A stretch of 64,000 nucleotides of DNA from JANXXV01 sp038230275 (GCA_038230275.1 JBBRNO010000006.1:38999-102998), one strand, 5' to 3'. Positions 8,379 through 17,807 are shown, counted from the stretch's first letter. Notes: a model not told the origin generated them from the letters alone. Program-made: numbers and translations.

Positions 8379-11300
8379 TCAGAATATCAACTTCATCCCA
8401 AGCTGCACCACGCGGGCGTCCCGCGATCGCGTGATTGTGCCAAAGGTACCGCTGCGGTTCTTGTTGTCGGCTCCAGGAACGAAGGTCGTGTCCGGAGCCA
8501 GCAGATTAGTGCTGTTGGCGAAATTGAACGATTCGGCACGGAATTGCACTGCGACGCGCTCCGTAATCGTGGTGGACTTCAACACGGAAAAATCGAGATT
8601 GGTGATGCCGGGACCACGCACATCAGGCAGCAGGCGCGAAATATTGCCGAACGTGAAGTCCGGCGGATTCACAAACTGAGTGGTGTCGAACCACCGCGCG
8701 GCGGTACGCTGATCGTTCGGAAGCGCGGCGGAAACTCCGGTGGAGTTGGGGCGGTCGGCGATGCCGAAATTGTTGGCGCCGCGTACGCGTAACGGAGTAC
8801 CGCTCTGCAGGGTCAACACACCGTTCACCTGCCAGCCGCCCATCAAGCGGCTCATCACCGGATTGACGGAACTGAACCGTTTGCCCTTGCCGAAAGGCAA
8901 TTCATAGATGGTGCTCAGCACGAAGCGGCCAGCCGAATCGGTGGCCTCGATGGACCGCTCGCGACGGCGGTCGAACTTTCCATTTTGATTGTCCAACGCG
9001 TTGACCAGCTCGGATCCGGCAAAGCCAAATCCGTTGATGCCATCACTGATCAGCTTGCCAAACGTGTAGGAACCCAGCATTACGAAGCCCGAGGACATGC
9101 GCTTTTCCACGTTGAGCAGCAACGAGTGGTAGCTGGAACTGGCGGCATGCGGATTGTTAACCGTGATGCGGTTGTAATAAGGGAAAGGCCGCAGCGACTG
9201 CTGACGGGTAATGGTAGCTCCGCCGAAGGCGCCGGGCACCTTGCCCACATACGGGTTGGGCACATTTACCAGTAGGTCGCGGCCCAGCGGGAGATACTTC
9301 GGATCGATTTGATTGTAGTCGTAACCGCCGCCCAGCAGCTTGGTGCCCTTGTTGCCGGAATAGCCGGCTTCCAGCAGGAACTGGCCGGGAAGCTGCTGCT
9401 GCAGCGTTAGCGTGGACTGCTGTGAGTAAGGGGTTCGATTGCCGATTTCATCGATGGTAACGTTCTGGCTCAGGAAGCCGCTCGGTCCCAGCTTGGAGCC
9501 CACCGGCAACTGCACCGGAAACGGGAATCCTTCCTGCAACCGGAAAGCAGGGACATCCAAATTGCCGCCCGGAGCGGTGTAAACCGTGCTGTTGCCTTTA
9601 TAGCCCAGCGCTCCGAAGCTATTCGAGTAGTTGAATGTAAGCGGTGAATAGATGCCATAACCACCACGCAACACCGTCTTTCCCTTGCCGAAGACGTCCC
9701 ACGCAAAGCCGAACCGGGGCGCAACGTCGTTATAGTCCGGATTGATGACTGTCCGCCCGAAGTCGATGCCCGCGAACTCCAGCCGGCCCGGCAGGCCCGT
9801 CAGAGGATTGATCGCATTGGGATTGAAGTTCGACAGACCGTTGTGACGTTCCCCCGGTACCTGCTGATAGTCGTAGCGCAGGCCGATGTTCAGCGTCAAA
9901 TGACGGGTAATCTTCCAATCGTCCTGCACGTAATATGCCTGCGAGTATCCTTCGTTGGTGGTGCCGACATTGGAATCGATGTTGGCATCGGCGACCGTAC
10001 CCAGCAGGAAGCTCGCCAGCCCCGACCCCGTGCCGGCGAGACTCTGCGGATTACCTGTCAGCCGGTTGTTGAAGTTGAATACACCCGAGCACTGGAAGCA
10101 GGCGTTGATCCGGTACTGCGTGTTGCGCAGCTCCGTGCCCATCTTCACCGTGTGACTTCCCCGAATCAGCGTCAGACTCTCGGAAATCTGCTTCACATCC
10201 ATGGAGATCAGTCCAATGATGGTGCCGAAACCGGAGGGGAATCCCTGCAAACTGGGCAGCCCGGCAATATTAACCGCGGGAAGAGTCCGGCTGGGAACAC
10301 TGCTGGGGAGTCCGAGCTTGACAGTGGGATCGGTGCCGACACTGGCCGGGATGAACGGGAACAGATTGCGCACATAACCCAGGCGCACCTCGTTAATCAG
10401 GCGCGGCGTGAAGAAGTGTGTATCGGTCAGGCTGAAGTTCTGGTTCTTGTAATCGTCGTTCCTTACACGGGCCAGCTTATCGGTGTAATAGCCGCCCCCC
10501 GTGCCGCCGTTGTCGTCCTTGTGCTGCCAGAGAATGTAGCGGAATGAGATGTTGTTCTTCGGCGAGAACTGGTGGTCGGCCTTGGCTGTCATCTGAACCG
10601 CGTCCTTGGCTGCGCCGAGGTTTGCCTGGTAATTGTTCGAGTGGGTGAAGGGGTCGGATGGAGCTCGGTTCGGAATCGGGTAGAAGTTCAAAATGTTCCC
10701 GGCCACCTTGTCCAGCCGGTTTGACGGAATGACATTGCCGGGGAAGATGTCGCGGATCAGGCCCGCGCCGGCCGGGTTGGCGCGCGCGCTCTGCGGATCG
10801 TAGATCGGGATCGGCGTGCCGCGGGAATCGCCCAAGGTGGAAAAGTCGCCGCGCCGCTCGGCTGCGGTTGCGGTGGTTCCGATGACTGTATATTGCCTGC
10901 GGAATTTCCAGCCTTCATAGTTGAAGAAGAAAAAGGTGCGATCCTTGCGCACCGGCCCTCCCACCGCGCCGCCGTACTGGTTGTAGCGGAACGGCGCCTT
11001 CACATTGGCGAAGGCGTTCCGGGCATCCAGCTTATCGTTGCGGAGGAATTCGTAAAGCGTTCCATGAAAGCTATTCGTGCCGGACTTCGTCACCATATTG
11101 ACGACGCCGCCGGCGGTGTACCCGAACTCGGCGGACATCACGCCGCTTTGCACCTTGAACTCCTGGATAGCGTCCACCGCGGGGTTCACGTTTACGTCGC
11201 CAGAGCGCGGGTTGATATTCGACGCGCCGTCGAGAGTAATATTATTCGCGCCGCTGGGGCCGCCGTTTACGCTGAAGCCGGAGACCAACACGCCGCGGTC

Positions 11301-11816
11301 GCCAAAGCCCTGCGGCGATTCGCCATGGGAACGGACGCTGGGCGTCAGGCTCACCAGCGCCAAGGCGCTGCGGCCGTTCAGGGGCAAGCTGATCATACGT
11401 GCGTTCTCGATCACTTTGCCCACCGTCGCGTCGGAGGTGTTCACCAGGGGCGCGGCTCCGGTTACTTCCACCGAATCGGCTATGGCTCCAATGTCCAAAC
11501 GGAAGTCGACTTCGGCATGATCGCCTACCTGCAGCACGATGCCTTTGCGCACGCTCTTCTTGAATCCGGCCATTTCCACGGTCACCTCATAAGCGCCAAC
11601 CGGAACGCCGGGCACAACGTAGATGCCGTCGCCCGTTGTAGTGGACGGAAATTGCTGATTCGTTTCTACGTGTGTGACCTTCACGGGAGCGCCAGGGATT
11701 ACGCTGCCTTGCGGGTCGGTAACGGTTCCCGATATCGTGGCGCGGCCGATTTGGCCGAAGCCCGTTACCGCGCAGCCCAAGAACAAGACTAACGAACGGA
11801 CAATATTGTATTGCAT
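8379..11816 (-). CDS. TonB-dependent receptor-like outer-membrane protein, Oar type
   Basis: 1145 residues. A signal peptide (MQYNIVRSLVLFLGCAVTGFG) is followed by a carboxypeptidase-regulatory/Cna-B-like beta domain (about 25-110, ATISGTVTDPQGSVIPGAPV), a plug domain (SLPLNGRSALALVSLTP, YTAGGVVNMVTKSGTNSFHG) and a long beta barrel ending in KLIF, as expected for an outer-membrane C-terminus. This large receptor class is greatly expanded in Acidobacteriota and imports polymers or other large solutes. The ATG at 11816 has AAGGGGGA just upstream; an in-frame start 78 bases earlier would place the signal peptide internally. It is the first gene of the minus-strand run reaching the nucleoside hydrolase. 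Confidence 0.9.
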   Translation of the reverse strand: MQYNIVRSLVLFLGCAVTGFGQIGRATISGTVTDPQGSVIPGAPVKVTHVETNQQFPSTTTGDGIYVVPGVPVGAYEVTVEMAGFKKSVRKGIVLQVGDHAEVDFRLDIGAIADSVEVTGAAPLVNTSDATVGKVIENARMISLPLNGRSALALVSLTPSVRSHGESPQGFGDRGVLVSGFSVNGGPSGANNITLDGASNINPRSGDVNVNPAVDAIQEFKVQSGVMSAEFGYTAGGVVNMVTKSGTNSFHGTLYEFLRNDKLDARNAFANVKAPFRYNQYGGAVGGPVRKDRTFFFFNYEGWKFRRQYTVIGTTATAAERRGDFSTLGDSRGTPIPIYDPQSARANPAGAGLIRDIFPGNVIPSNRLDKVAGNILNFYPIPNRAPSDPFTHSNNYQANLGAAKDAVQMTAKADHQFSPKNNISFRYILWQHKDDNGGTGGGYYTDKLARVRNDDYKNQNFSLTDTHFFTPRLINEVRLGYVRNLFPFIPASVGTDPTVKLGLPSSVPSRTLPAVNIAGLPSLQGFPSGFGTIIGLISMDVKQISESLTLIRGSHTVKMGTELRNTQYRINACFQCSGVFNFNNRLTGNPQSLAGTGSGLASFLLGTVADANIDSNVGTTNEGYSQAYYVQDDWKITRHLTLNIGLRYDYQQVPGERHNGLSNFNPNAINPLTGLPGRLEFAGIDFGRTVINPDYNDVAPRFGFAWDVFGKGKTVLRGGYGIYSPLTFNYSNSFGALGYKGNSTVYTAPGGNLDVPAFRLQEGFPFPVQLPVGSKLGPSGFLSQNVTIDEIGNRTPYSQQSTLTLQQQLPGQFLLEAGYSGNKGTKLLGGGYDYNQIDPKYLPLGRDLLVNVPNPYVGKVPGAFGGATITRQQSLRPFPYYNRITVNNPHAASSSYHSLLLNVEKRMSSGFVMLGSYTFGKLISDGINGFGFAGSELVNALDNQNGKFDRRRERSIEATDSAGRFVLSTIYELPFGKGKRFSSVNPVMSRLMGGWQVNGVLTLQSGTPLRVRGANNFGIADRPNSTGVSAALPNDQRTAARWFDTTQFVNPPDFTFGNISRLLPDVRGPGITNLDFSVLKSTTITERVAVQFRAESFNFANSTNLLAPDTTFVPGADNKNRSGTFGTITRSRDARVVQLGMKLIF

Positions 11817-11983
11817 GAAATCCCCCTTGCGACTGGGCAAACGGCTGCACAAGTCTAACCACCCGCTTGAATTGTTGTTAGAGCATATATACAATTACAG
11901 ACGATGCAGTAGTGAAGGAGGGTATCTTCACCGCGAATTCACTTGTGAAGTCTTGTAGCCTGATAAGGATCCAGCCCCCAGTT

Positions 11984-13294
11984 ATGCCAGTCAGTGCACC
12001 AGCGGACCATTCGGTCCCAGAGCCCCAGTCGGCGCGAACGCAAACTGAACGTATCCTTTTGAACGGCATCTTTCGCGACTCGCCTATTCAGCAGCGGCTA
12101 CTCCGCTACCTGGTGGACCAGACCCTGGCCGGCGCGGCGTCCGGCCTGAAGGAATATTCTATCGGATCCGCGGTCTTCGGGCGGCGGGATGACTTCGACC
12201 CGCGCACCGATTCAATCGTCCGTGTGCAGGCCGGAGTCCTGCGCAAGAAGCTCGCCGCATACTACGCTGGGCCTGGAACACAAGACGAGTGGATTGTCGA
12301 TTTGCCGCGGGGCCACTACGTGCCTTCGTTCACGCCCCGTAAAACAGAACCCGTCCCCAGCGCTCCCGCCGGTTTCCCTATGCCGGACACTCCAGGCGTC
12401 CCGCGGCGTCCCATATGGGCGTATGTTGCCGCGGCGGCGGCGGCAGGCGCTTTGGCCGGTGCACTGGCGGTCTTCGCGGCCGTTCGCATGGAGCCGTTGG
12501 CGCGGCCGTCGCCCGTCGCGGCCCATGCATTGGAGTGGGCCAGCCATCCGCTGTGGAAAGGCTTTTTCGAACCCGGCTCTACGGTGAAACTGGTGATCGG
12601 CGCTCCCATGCTGGTGAACGTAGACGGACTGCTTCTGCGGGATGTGGACGTCAATAGTCCGGAAGACATTGCGGGCAGCGCCGCCGTGCGCCGCCTGGAG
12701 CAGGAGACGCATGCCAAATCGAACCCGGTGGAGGTCTACACGGGTATGGGCGAGGCGGAAGGCGCCAGCTTGCTCACCCGGTTCTTCACGCGTGCTGCGA
12801 TCGATCTTCCGCTCATTCGAAACAACCTGACGCGCTGGCAGGACCTGAGTGCGGGCAACCTGATTTTTCTCGCCTCGCTCCGCTTTCGCACACTGGGCCG
12901 CGAGCTCGACCGTCCTAGCGATTTTCAGTTCGTCACGGCGCCTGGCCAGCCATCGCTGCTGAAAAATCTGCGGCCACGTCCCGGTGAGGAATCCGTGTAC
13001 CACTTTTCCACGACGAAGCTCACGCGGGCGTCCGGAACCGATTATGCGTTGGTCACCGTCTGGCCCAGCACGTTTCCGGGCCGGCGCGTGATGTTCATCG
13101 GCGGCTCAAGCACCTGGGGCACGGCGGCCGCGGCCGCCTACATTACGGACAGTCTCAGCTTGCGCGAGTTGTGGGACCGGATCGGCCAGGCAGCGCCTGC
13201 GGGAAAGACCGGCTTGCAGATCCTGCTAAAGGTGGGCATTAAAGATAATCAGGCGGCCTCCACTACCTTCGTCACGTCCCACTGGTTGCCGTAG
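11984..13294 (+). CDS. Membrane-anchored CadC-like regulator (acidobacterial type)
   Basis: About 436 residues. The first 120 residues carry a pattern seen in many acidobacterial proteins: ILLNGIFRDSPIQQRLLRYL, then SGLKEYSIG..VFGR, FDPRTDSIVRVQAG and PRGHYVPSF. I read this as a winged-helix-like DNA-binding region, as in CadC-type one-component regulators; this is from memory of the family, not proven. A single membrane helix (about 144-168, WAYVAAAAAAGALAGALAVF) is followed by a periplasmic domain of about 265 residues that I do not recognise. Its position divergent from the TonB-led operon suggests it senses a periplasmic signal and controls that operon. The start is uncertain: ATG 11984 has only a distant AAGGA; an in-frame GTG at 11912 is possible. 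Confidence 0.6.
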   Translation: MPVSAPADHSVPEPQSARTQTERILLNGIFRDSPIQQRLLRYLVDQTLAGAASGLKEYSIGSAVFGRRDDFDPRTDSIVRVQAGVLRKKLAAYYAGPGTQDEWIVDLPRGHYVPSFTPRKTEPVPSAPAGFPMPDTPGVPRRPIWAYVAAAAAAGALAGALAVFAAVRMEPLARPSPVAAHALEWASHPLWKGFFEPGSTVKLVIGAPMLVNVDGLLLRDVDVNSPEDIAGSAAVRRLEQETHAKSNPVEVYTGMGEAEGASLLTRFFTRAAIDLPLIRNNLTRWQDLSAGNLIFLASLRFRTLGRELDRPSDFQFVTAPGQPSLLKNLRPRPGEESVYHFSTTKLTRASGTDYALVTVWPSTFPGRRVMFIGGSSTWGTAAAAAYITDSLSLRELWDRIGQAAPAGKTGLQILLKVGIKDNQAASTTFVTSHWLP

Positions 13295-13301
13295 GAATGC
13301 C

Positions 13302-14546
13302 CTAAACCATCCCCAACCGCTTCCCGTCCGGTCCCCACCCTTCCTTACAGAAGTGCGAGGCATTGGGCGTCTGATACCGTACTCGCGCCAAATCGGGCGT
13401 CTCCAGCCGCTTATACCCCTGGAATCGCGACTCCAGCGCGAAATCCAGAATCCCGCTGGTTAGCATTGTGCGCTCCACGGGATAGGGCGCCTTCCCGGTC
13501 TCGAACATACTCTCAATCTTCTGCACCAAACATCCGAAGTGGTGATGCGGCCGGCCCGGCTGTAAGTTCATCAGCGTCGATACCGGCGTGGCTCGGCCTT
13601 CCACATCCACGGCCACAGTGAAATCCTCCACCATTCCTGTCATCAGGAACGCCGCCCCGCGCAGCCCGTCGTTGTAGTCCACAACAAACACTGTCGGTGT
13701 TTTCACCAGGTTTTTAGCGTCTCCCGGCTTTCGGGTACTGCTATGCGTCAATGCCCGTTCGAAGAGCCGCTTCGCCCAGCCGTTTTTCTCGATAAAGTTC
13801 CAGCAATCCTGGTTCTCCAGGCACTGCACCGCCCGCACGCCCGTCTCGCCCCCGCGCCGCCGGTCCACCACCGCCTGCAGCGCCTCCAGCACGTGAAAGC
13901 CGTAAATATCCAGTCCGCTATAGGAAATGGCCACGGCATATTTTTGCGGCTCTCCAAATGGAGTATCCACCGCCGGCACACGCCAGGCCACCGGCGCGGA
14001 CGATCCGGCCAACATCGGAAATTTCAGCTCCCGTGAGATCTCCACCATCCGCTTCGCCTGCCGCCAACTGAACGAAAGATGTTTGTCGTTGAACATGGGG
14101 ACGGCGCGTCCACTCTGCCGGAAAACATCGGTGATCTTCAAGAACATCTCGAAGCGCGGATACAGCTTCTGCTCCTTATCGTTGCTTGGATATTCGCCAT
14201 GTTCCCCAATCAACAGGACCCCGTCCACCGCCAGCCGTTCGCCGCCCAGACTCAGCGCCTCTTGAACGGTTCGGAAGATGGGCACGTTGTACTTCTTCGC
14301 CATGCCCCGGCTTAGGTCGTCTTTCGGAAGCTGCTCGGTGAACATGGAGACGATCTTCGATCGCGGATACGGCGGACGTTGATCCTGGTTATACCCTTCC
14401 AGGTACTTGCCCACAATCACATCGGCGTGGGAACCCGGCCGGTACTCCGTGATGATCGCTGCAATCTTCTTAGTTTCACCAAGCGGCGTTGCGGCAGCCG
14501 CCATAGCGGCGGAAGCGGAAGTAGAAAGAAAAGTACGTCGGTTCAT
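13302..14546 (-). CDS. Tat-exported conserved protein of unknown function
   Basis: 414 residues starting MNRRTFLSTSASAAMAAAA, a twin-arginine leader. The mature part begins KKIAAIITEYRPGSHADVIVGKYLEGY, reminiscent of a Rossmann-like first strand but without a clear GxGxxG. It has conserved-looking clusters such as LIGEHGEYP, MFNDKHLSFSW and LQPGRPHHHFGCLVQKIE; the histidine and aspartate content suggests metal binding, which is inference. Similar proteins are found beside Gfo/Idh-type genes in Acidobacteria. Its 3' end faces the regulator gene (gap 7 bases). An alternative start three codons upstream (14555) cannot be excluded. No function assigned. Confidence 0.7.
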   Translation of the reverse strand: MNRRTFLSTSASAAMAAAATPLGETKKIAAIITEYRPGSHADVIVGKYLEGYNQDQRPPYPRSKIVSMFTEQLPKDDLSRGMAKKYNVPIFRTVQEALSLGGERLAVDGVLLIGEHGEYPSNDKEQKLYPRFEMFLKITDVFRQSGRAVPMFNDKHLSFSWRQAKRMVEISRELKFPMLAGSSAPVAWRVPAVDTPFGEPQKYAVAISYSGLDIYGFHVLEALQAVVDRRRGGETGVRAVQCLENQDCWNFIEKNGWAKRLFERALTHSSTRKPGDAKNLVKTPTVFVVDYNDGLRGAAFLMTGMVEDFTVAVDVEGRATPVSTLMNLQPGRPHHHFGCLVQKIESMFETGKAPYPVERTMLTSGILDFALESRFQGYKRLETPDLARVRYQTPNASHFCKEGWGPDGKRLGMV

Positions 14547-14584
14547 AAGAACCATTAGGCTACCAGAGTTCGCCCGGCGCCGGC

Positions 14585-15733
14585 TTACTTTTCGATTAGC
14601 TTCGTGACGTAGGCATCGCGCGGAGCACCCGCTTGACGGGCCACCCGCAGCACCCGGTCGGCCTCAGCCCGCGTCAATCCCGCGCCAAGCAGCACATAAC
14701 TCATCCGGGTGCCGCTTGAAGAAGTGAACACCTGGGTCCGAACCGCGGGCGAATGTTTGGCGATTTGGGCCGCACGCCCCTCAGCGGCCTCCCGGCTGAC
14801 GTAGGCTGCCGCAATTACCGCCCACCCGGACTGCGAAACAGCCTTCTTCGCCACCGGCGGCGTCACCGTCCGCGCTCGCGTCGACTCGGCCACTGGCGCT
14901 GCAACCAGGTCCGATGCAACCAGCTCCGATGCAACAACCTGCGGCGGAACCGTCACTGGCGCCGCACGGTGAACCGGTTCGCTCACTCCCCAATATCCCA
15001 GGACGCCGAAAACCACTACCGCCGCTGTCGCGATCAGCGGCCAACGTCTGTGCGTCGGCTGTGGCGGTAGCTCCTCCACAATCGTGTTTCCAGCAAGCGC
15101 TTGCAGCACGCGCTGCGCGGTCCAGGTAGGCTCCTCCGTGCCCAGGCATCCTGCCGCAATGGTATGGAAAGGCCACGACAGCCCGCTTGCCCCGGCAAAC
15201 ATGGCGTCCGTCAGCGTCGAGCCCAATTGCCGCATGTCCGATTCCCATCCACCGTCGTCCCCGGCGGAAATCGTATCCACGCCCAACTTCACGGCATCGC
15301 CAACTACATACATCTGCGAGGGAATCACCGATCCATGCTGAAGCTTCCGTTGGTGCAGGTAGTCGAGCGCGTTAGCCACGCCCGCCACCAACGACCGGGC
15401 CTCATCCGCGCTAACTGGCCGTTCCGCCAAAATCTCTTCCACCCCAATGTCGGCTTTTTCCATCACGGCGAAGGTGACAATCGTCCCATCCCACTCTGCT
15501 TCGCCCACAGCGTAGACCTTCAGCAAATGACTATCCGAGAACTGGTTAGCCCGCGCCCAACTGCCGCGTATCGAGTTGGCCCGCTCATCGTCAAGCATCA
15601 AAAGCTTCACAATGGAGCCGCCGTCTTCATTGGAGGATTCAAAAACGGCCATTCCGTCCCGAATTCCAAGAAAAGAATCGAGGCGCCAGGCTCCTACAAC
15701 CCGCCCTTCATATTCGATCCAGTTTTGAGTCAT
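14585..15733 (-). CDS. Membrane pseudokinase with C-terminal SPOR domain
   Basis: 382 residues. Residues 10-215 have the outline of a protein kinase: a beta-3 lysine candidate K43 (IVKLL), a hinge region near VMEKAD and a catalytic-loop position reading LQHGSVIPSQ. But the HRD motif is H133-G-S and the DFG position is V-D-T (around D153), and no glycine-rich loop is visible, so it is probably catalytically dead. A membrane helix lies at about 231-250 (WPLIATAAVVVFGVLGYW), then a proline/valine-rich linker, then a SPOR domain at about 300-380 (GWAVIAAAYVSREAAEGRA). SPOR domains bind peptidoglycan stripped of stem peptides, usually at division sites. The layout puts the kinase fold in the cytoplasm and SPOR in the periplasm. 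SD AGGAG stands 13 bases upstream. Confidence 0.75.
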   Translation of the reverse strand: MTQNWIEYEGRVVGAWRLDSFLGIRDGMAVFESSNEDGGSIVKLLMLDDERANSIRGSWARANQFSDSHLLKVYAVGEAEWDGTIVTFAVMEKADIGVEEILAERPVSADEARSLVAGVANALDYLHQRKLQHGSVIPSQMYVVGDAVKLGVDTISAGDDGGWESDMRQLGSTLTDAMFAGASGLSWPFHTIAAGCLGTEEPTWTAQRVLQALAGNTIVEELPPQPTHRRWPLIATAAVVVFGVLGYWGVSEPVHRAAPVTVPPQVVASELVASDLVAAPVAESTRARTVTPPVAKKAVSQSGWAVIAAAYVSREAAEGRAAQIAKHSPAVRTQVFTSSSGTRMSYVLLGAGLTRAEADRVLRVARQAGAPRDAYVTKLIEK

Positions 15734-15821
15734 TGGTATTAGATGACTCCTAGTACTATTGGTTTCGTGCCAATGCTGATTTTTTACACTGCGGCGGGTG
15801 AAATTCTTTACGCGGCAGGGG

Positions 15822-16871
15822 TCACTCGATGGCGGTCACCTTGGTGGCCAATTCAAAACGCCCTGCTTCCCGGCTATTCCGCGCCGCCAGTGCGAGAGAG
15901 ATCATTTGGACCGGCAAAATTTCCAGGACCGGACGAATCAGGTCCGGAATTTCCGGGATTCGGAAGGCTCCCAGTCTGGCGTTGCTGTCCACAACTCCCG
16001 CTTTGCCGCCAGCCTGCTCCACGTCGGCCGCCAACCGCCGGTTCAGCGCCTCAGATCGGGAATCTCCTGCCATCACCAGCACGAAAATTGAGGAGTTCAG
16101 CATTTCGAATGGACCATGCCGGAATGCGGCGCAGCTCATACCTTCCGCCGGGAAGTGCGCGGATTCCTTCAATATCAGGCCTCCCGTCTGCGCCGTAGTC
16201 AGCGAGGAACCCCGGCCGGTGACAAATATCTGTTCTACGTCAGCTACCAGGAAACTCAACTCCGCCACGTGCCGCCGCCAGCTGGATAGATACTCCTCCA
16301 CGGCCGGGATCGACAAAGCTAGCGTACTTATCACCTTTGCCAAGTCTCCGCCCGTAAGCACCGTCCCAAGCCATTCCAGCGCCAGCAGCGACGAAACGTA
16401 CGTCTTGCACGAAACGCTGGATTCGGGCCCGGCCTGAATTAGCACATGCGCATCCGACTGGGTGGCGAGGCAGGAATCCGGGTTATTAGTTACGGCAATC
16501 AGGGGAGCCCGCCCGCGGGCCATTTGAACCAGGCGCACCACTTCAGCGCTCTGCCCGGATTGGGACACCGCTACCACCAACGTCTGTGAATCCAGTATCC
16601 CTTCCAGGTAATGAATCAGTTCAGCCGTTTCGACAAGCAGGCAAGAGTAGCCCAGGCTCGTCAGTGTCAGATGGAGAGCGTACAGCGCAAACAGGGAACT
16701 GCCCATCCCGGTCAATACAATCCGCTTATAGGTTCCGCTGGTTAGTGCCCGCGCGAACTCCCGCAGACGTTCCGTTTCGTGAAATCCCGCGACGGACCGG
16801 CGAAGTGCCTCCGGTTGATCCAGAATGTCTTGCAGGTAGGGACCTTCTATTATGTTCATCTCAAGTAGCAC
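15822..16871 (-). CDS. SIS-domain sugar-phosphate isomerase/deaminase (GlmS-isomerase/AgaS-like)
   Basis: 349 residues with two SIS domains (about 30-165 and 200-340) and no glutaminase domain. Sugar-phosphate-binding motifs are SQSGQSAEVV in the first half and AFRHGPFEML, the equivalent of the HGP loop of GlmS, in the second. Such stand-alone proteins isomerise or deaminate amino-sugar or fructosamine phosphates in the cytoplasm. It follows the ROK kinase by 6 bases, so phosphorylation and isomerisation of an imported (amino)sugar are probably sequential. The GTG start has GGAG 9 bases upstream; an ATG four codons later is the alternative. Confidence 0.8.
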   Translation of the reverse strand: MLLEMNIIEGPYLQDILDQPEALRRSVAGFHETERLREFARALTSGTYKRIVLTGMGSSLFALYALHLTLTSLGYSCLLVETAELIHYLEGILDSQTLVVAVSQSGQSAEVVRLVQMARGRAPLIAVTNNPDSCLATQSDAHVLIQAGPESSVSCKTYVSSLLALEWLGTVLTGGDLAKVISTLALSIPAVEEYLSSWRRHVAELSFLVADVEQIFVTGRGSSLTTAQTGGLILKESAHFPAEGMSCAAFRHGPFEMLNSSIFVLVMAGDSRSEALNRRLAADVEQAGGKAGVVDSNARLGAFRIPEIPDLIRPVLEILPVQMISLALAARNSREAGRFELATKVTAIE

Positions 16872-16877
16872 TAATTT

Positions 16878-17807
16878 CTACTCCGATTCCTGAAACCGAG
16901 TCTGCCACACGCAGGCGGCGCCCAGCAGAGCGGCGTCCCTTCCCAGCGCGGCAGCAAGGATTCTGACTTTATCAAACGGAACTAGTTTGCACCGCGAGCT
17001 CGCGAATTCCCGAGCCGGTTCCAGTAAAAGGTCGGCGCTTTCCATCACACCGCCCCCCATCGCCACCACATCCGGGCAGAACGCTGTCAACAGATTCGCA
17101 AGTCCGACGCCCAGCCACTCGGCTTCGCGCCGCACTGCTCGCTTCGCCAAGGAGTGGCCCTGCCGAGCCATGGCACATACGTCGCGCGCGGTCAATTCCA
17201 TCGGAAGCTGGTCCCCAATAACCGCATTTTCCCTCGCCCACCTTACCAGAGCAGGACCACTGGCAAGGGACTCCCAACAACCTGCCGCGCCACAGTAGCA
17301 ATGCGGCCCGCCAGGGTCCAGCGCCTGATGGCCAAGTTCCGGATGCGAGCCATCCACCCCGCGATAGACGCGGCCATCCATGATAATCCCGGCCCCAATC
17401 CCCGTGCTGATGGTCACATATAAGAACCGGGAGGCGTTCCTGCCTGCGCCCCATTTCGCCTCGGCCAGCGCTGCGGCGTCCGCATCGTTCTCAATCGCCA
17501 CCGTCAGTCCGAGTTGCTCTGAGAGCAGTCCCGCCAGCGGAAATCCCTTCCAGCCGGGCAGCAAATCCACATCGCCCACAATTCCGCTGGCCGGATCCAC
17601 GGGTCCCGTACACGCCACACCCACCCCGGAGGGAACTTCACCTCGTTCCATGCCAGCGGTTCTTAGCCATTCCGTCAGCCGCTGCACAGCGTGTTCTGGC
17701 CGCAAAAATGAGTTTGTTGGCCACTCCGCGCGCGCGGCGATTTCACCCGATTCCCGGATCAGGCCAGCCGCGATCTTGGTGCCGCCGATGTCAACTGCTC
17801 CAATCAA
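16878..17807 (-). CDS. ROK-family sugar kinase
   Basis: 309 residues. The phosphate loop DIGGTKIAAG is at the N-terminus; SHPELGHQ and the zinc motif CYCGAAGCWE (CxCGxxGCxE) mark the ROK family; GGGVM closes the ATP site. There is no N-terminal helix-turn-helix, so it is a kinase rather than a ROK repressor. Likely substrates are glucose, mannose or N-acetyl-hexosamines, and the SIS partner and GH38-like enzymes suggest mannose or an amino sugar. The start codon is TTG; no nearby ATG fits. It is transcribed divergently from the receptor-mannosidase operon and shares its operator region. Confidence 0.87.
   Translation of the reverse strand: MIGAVDIGGTKIAAGLIRESGEIAARAEWPTNSFLRPEHAVQRLTEWLRTAGMERGEVPSGVGVACTGPVDPASGIVGDVDLLPGWKGFPLAGLLSEQLGLTVAIENDADAAALAEAKWGAGRNASRFLYVTISTGIGAGIIMDGRVYRGVDGSHPELGHQALDPGGPHCYCGAAGCWESLASGPALVRWARENAVIGDQLPMELTARDVCAMARQGHSLAKRAVRREAEWLGVGLANLLTAFCPDVVAMGGGVMESADLLLEPAREFASSRCKLVPFDKVRILAAALGRDAALLGAACVWQTRFQESE

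Noticed and set aside
10893..11792. A 299-codon open frame on the plus strand
   Set aside because: It is antisense to the plug region of the first TonB receptor; no signal, domain or ribosome-binding site.
15093..15104. A third GCAAGCGCTTGC palindrome similar to the LacI operators
   Set aside because: It lies inside the pseudokinase coding sequence, encodes ordinary Leu-Ala codons, and has no promoter nearby; the 10-base core can occur by chance.
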